From contig NZ_BLAV01000001.1 in NCBI RefSeq assembly GCF_009617875.1, forward strand, positions 3,658,001 through 3,722,000: a stretch of 64,000 nt of DNA, given 5' to 3'. This document shows positions 62,186 to 64,000 of the stretch, piece after piece. The position numbers and the translations under genes were made by a program. Source of the DNA: Prolixibacter sp. NT017. Lineage in GTDB: Bacteria; Bacteroidota; Bacteroidia; Bacteroidales; Prolixibacteraceae. The notes below the pieces were generated by a model. The model did no database searches, was not told the DNA's origin, and was given only the letters and a program-made list of their open reading frames with translations. Positions within the stretch are counted from its first letter, which is position 1, and each line of letters starts with the position of its first letter.

Positions 62186-63670
62186 TTAAATAAATCGATT
62201 CAGTGTATCTAACCATTTTTGATAGGCCGCTTCCGTTGCTTCGACTTTGCTCTGGTCCGGCTCAACTACTTCCAACCTTTTCAACCCGCTGAAAGCTTCT
62301 TCAAAACCGGAATAGTAACCGGCCCCGATGCCCGCTCCACGCGCAGCCCCAACTGAGCCATCGGTATTGTACAACTCGATGGTAGCACCGGAGATATTGG
62401 CCAGTGTTTCACGGAAGACCGGACTGAGGAACATGTTGGCTTTACCGGCCCGAATGACTTTCGCATCAATGCCCATCTCTTTCATGATGTCCATTCCGTA
62501 TCGGAAAGAGAATACGATGCCTTCCTGCGCTGCACGGAACAGGTGCCTGCGATCGTGGATATTGAAATTCAGTCCGCTGATTTGTGCTCCGATTTCTTTG
62601 TTTTCCAGCACGCGTTCAGCTCCGTTTCCAAAAGGAAGAACAGAAACACCGTCGGAACCAACCGGAACCTGCGCCGCCAAATCATTCATTTCAGGATACG
62701 ATAAGGTTTCATTCCCCACATGGCGGTTCAACCAAGAATTAAGGATACCGGTACCGTTGATGCAAAGGAGTACTCCCAGGCGGTTAGCTGTTTCCGAATG
62801 GTTCACGTGTGCAAAGCTATTCACACGCGAAAGCGGATCATATTTCACCGTATCGCTCACGCCGTACACAACCCCCGATGTTCCGGCTGTCGTAGCGATT
62901 TCCCCAGGCTGCAACACATTTAGCGAAAGCGCATTGTTAGGCTGATCGCCGGCACGATATGCTACGGGAATACCGGCCTTGATGCCCAACTCTTTTGCGG
63001 CTTTATCGGTCACCAATCCCTGAATACCGAATGTGGGAACCAATTCAGCTGCCAGATTATCCTGAAAACCAAATTCCTTCATCAGCATTTCCGAAAGCCC
63101 GTTTTCACGGAAGTTCCAGAAAATTCCTTCCGACAGGCCGGAAATCGTTGTTCTTACTTCCCCGGTCATTTTCATACCAATGTAATCACCGGGCAGCATA
63201 AACTTATCGATGCGACCGAACAGTTCCGGTTCGTTCTCCTTCACCCACTTTAGCTTGGCAGCCGTAAAGTTTCCGGGGGAGTTCAGCAAATCGGCCAAGC
63301 AACGCTCTTCACCGAGCTTCTCAAACGCATTCTGCCCAATTTCCGAAGCCCGGCTGTCGCACCAAATAATAGAAGGCCGTAATACTTCCTGATGCTTATC
63401 TACCAATACCAGGCCGTGCATCTGGTAGGAAATCCCGATAGCACCAATGGCGTTGGCAGACACATTACCAACTTGCATCGCTTCCTGTGTTGCCAGTTTC
63501 AGATTCTCCCACCAACCCGATGGCTCTTGTTCGGCCCATCCCGCCTGCTTAGCGGTAATAGCCATTTCCTTTTTCGGATAAAAAGCCGAACTGACGATTT
63601 CGCCGGTTTCTCCGTTTAAAATGGAAGCTTTTACAGACGAGCTTCCTACATCAAATCCCAGTAGATACAT
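62186..63670 (-). CDS. xylB: Xylulokinase
   Basis: A 494-residue FGGY-family sugar kinase. LLGFDVGSSSVKASILNG (phosphate 1), GIGISYQMHGLVLVDK-like segment (SYQMHGLVLVD, substrate binding), IIWCDSRASEIG, GDQPNNALSLNVLQPGEI (catalytic Asp region) and the C-terminal RAAQEGIVFSFRYGMDIM, KANMFLSPVFRETLANISG. It phosphorylates D-xylulose to feed the pentose phosphate pathway. It lies 54 bases downstream of the LacI-type regulator stop. Confidence 0.96.
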   Translation of the reverse strand: MYLLGFDVGSSSVKASILNGETGEIVSSAFYPKKEMAITAKQAGWAEQEPSGWWENLKLATQEAMQVGNVSANAIGAIGISYQMHGLVLVDKHQEVLRPSIIWCDSRASEIGQNAFEKLGEERCLADLLNSPGNFTAAKLKWVKENEPELFGRIDKFMLPGDYIGMKMTGEVRTTISGLSEGIFWNFRENGLSEMLMKEFGFQDNLAAELVPTFGIQGLVTDKAAKELGIKAGIPVAYRAGDQPNNALSLNVLQPGEIATTAGTSGVVYGVSDTVKYDPLSRVNSFAHVNHSETANRLGVLLCINGTGILNSWLNRHVGNETLSYPEMNDLAAQVPVGSDGVSVLPFGNGAERVLENKEIGAQISGLNFNIHDRRHLFRAAQEGIVFSFRYGMDIMKEMGIDAKVIRAGKANMFLSPVFRETLANISGATIELYNTDGSVGAARGAGIGAGYYSGFEEAFSGLKRLEVVEPDQSKVEATEAAYQKWLDTLNRFI

Positions 63671-63724
63671 TTGTTATGATTGTTTTCTTGGTTTGTCATT
63701 ACTATTCTGTTCTGTTATGTTTAC

Positions 63725-64000
63725 CTACAATGATTCCCGAATGACCAGGTGGGTTGGAATCACCCTATCGAGCTTTTCATCGCCGGTTACAAAACCCGCA
63801 GCCGCTTCTCCCATCTTTACAAAATCGGTTGAAATAACCGTAATGCCTCCCATCACAAACTCTTTCATCGGGGTATCGTTATAGGACAAGATTCCAATAT
63901 CTCTTCCCAACTGGAACTTCTTGCTGCGCACCTGCTTTAACAAGCTCCCCAGGTCAATATCCTCAAATACCAGATAGGCCCTTCCGACGGTCATCTCCAA
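63725..64000 (-). CDS. LacI/GalR family transcriptional regulator (C-terminal part)
   Basis: Only the last 91 residues are present; the gene runs off the right edge and the DNA-binding head cannot be seen. The text GRDIGILSYNDTPMKEFVMGGITVISTDFVKMGEAAAGFV (given in pieces: ILSYNDTPMKEF, ITVISTDFVKMGEAA) is the end of the periplasmic-binding-protein-like effector domain, and VIPTHLVIRESL the final strand of LacI proteins. Being first in the xyl operon, it probably senses xylose or a derivative and represses the genes downstream. Confidence 0.85.
   Translation of the reverse strand: MEMTVGRAYLVFEDIDLGSLLKQVRSKKFQLGRDIGILSYNDTPMKEFVMGGITVISTDFVKMGEAAAGFVTGDEKLDRVIPTHLVIRESL

Overview
The window comes from a member of the Bacteroidota, probably a Marinilabiliales/Bacteroidales-type anaerobe or facultative anaerobe. 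Support: many intergenic regions carry the phylum's promoter -7 element TAnnTTTG; there is a type IX secretion (T9SS) plug-type protein and a surface protein with a T9SS C-terminal sorting domain; several families are typical of the phylum (DUF6261-like, DUF5522-like, START-like, short AMP nucleosidase). The placement below phylum is inference. There are no IS elements, prophage, rRNA or CRISPR-cas. The only RNA gene that can be named is one tRNA-Met (CAT).

Layout. 1-4.8 kb: leftward nqrABCDEF operon for the Na+-pumping NADH:quinone oxidoreductase (nqrF cut by the window edge). 5-10.4 kb: T9SS plug protein, LTA-synthase-like phosphotransferase, PAS histidine kinase. 10.6-13.4 kb: pruA, FtsB/DivIC-like protein, YqgE. 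13.4-17.2 kb: tight leftward operon amn-holA-rhomboid-HAD phosphatase-aminotransferase IV fold. 17.3-25.5 kb: orphan HsdR-N nuclease-like protein, GNAT, a glycosyltransferase fused to a phosphoglycosyltransferase-like module, recR, a glycyl-radical-enzyme-like protein without its radical residues, a small secreted protein, CstA, tRNA-Met. 25.7-31.3 kb: LptF/G permease, two glycosyltransferases, ribBA. 31.4-36.1 kb: a strong hairpin leader, DUF5522-like, fmt, LysM glucosaminidase, cdd, an RluA-family gene, panB. 36.2-37.7 kb: a non-coding-looking array of 42-bp tandem repeats in front of a DUF6261-family gene. 37.8-45 kb: HGSNAT-like membrane protein, dnaK, O-antigen ligase, GT9, apbE. 45-58.9 kb: CotH/T9SS surface protein, TonB-domain protein, two oxidoreductases, GT2, small membrane/secreted ORFs, tricorn-like S41 protease, orphan ATP-grasp protein, FadL-type porin. 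58.9-64 kb: leftward D-xylose operon (LacI-type regulator, xylB, xylA, xylE-like transporter).

Genes that work together: ApbE (44.0 kb) is the enzyme type that attaches FMN to NqrB and NqrC (1.5-3.4 kb). The T9SS plug protein and the CotH protein with a sorting domain belong to one export route. Several glycosyltransferases, the O-antigen ligase and the Lpt permease point to surface polysaccharide/LPS. The xyl genes form a catabolic unit.

The most unusual item is the 36.2-36.8 kb array: about ten directly abutting 42-bp units that decay at both edges, carry a conserved apical hairpin whose variable flanks change together, show block duplication with a 168-bp period, and lie just upstream of a DUF6261-family gene. 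I propose it as a candidate structured non-coding repeat RNA or protein-binding array paired with that gene. Second in interest are apparent pseudoenzymes: a PFL-like protein with Ser at the radical Gly position and no active-site Cys, and a class IV aminotransferase fold with Glu at the PLP lysine position.
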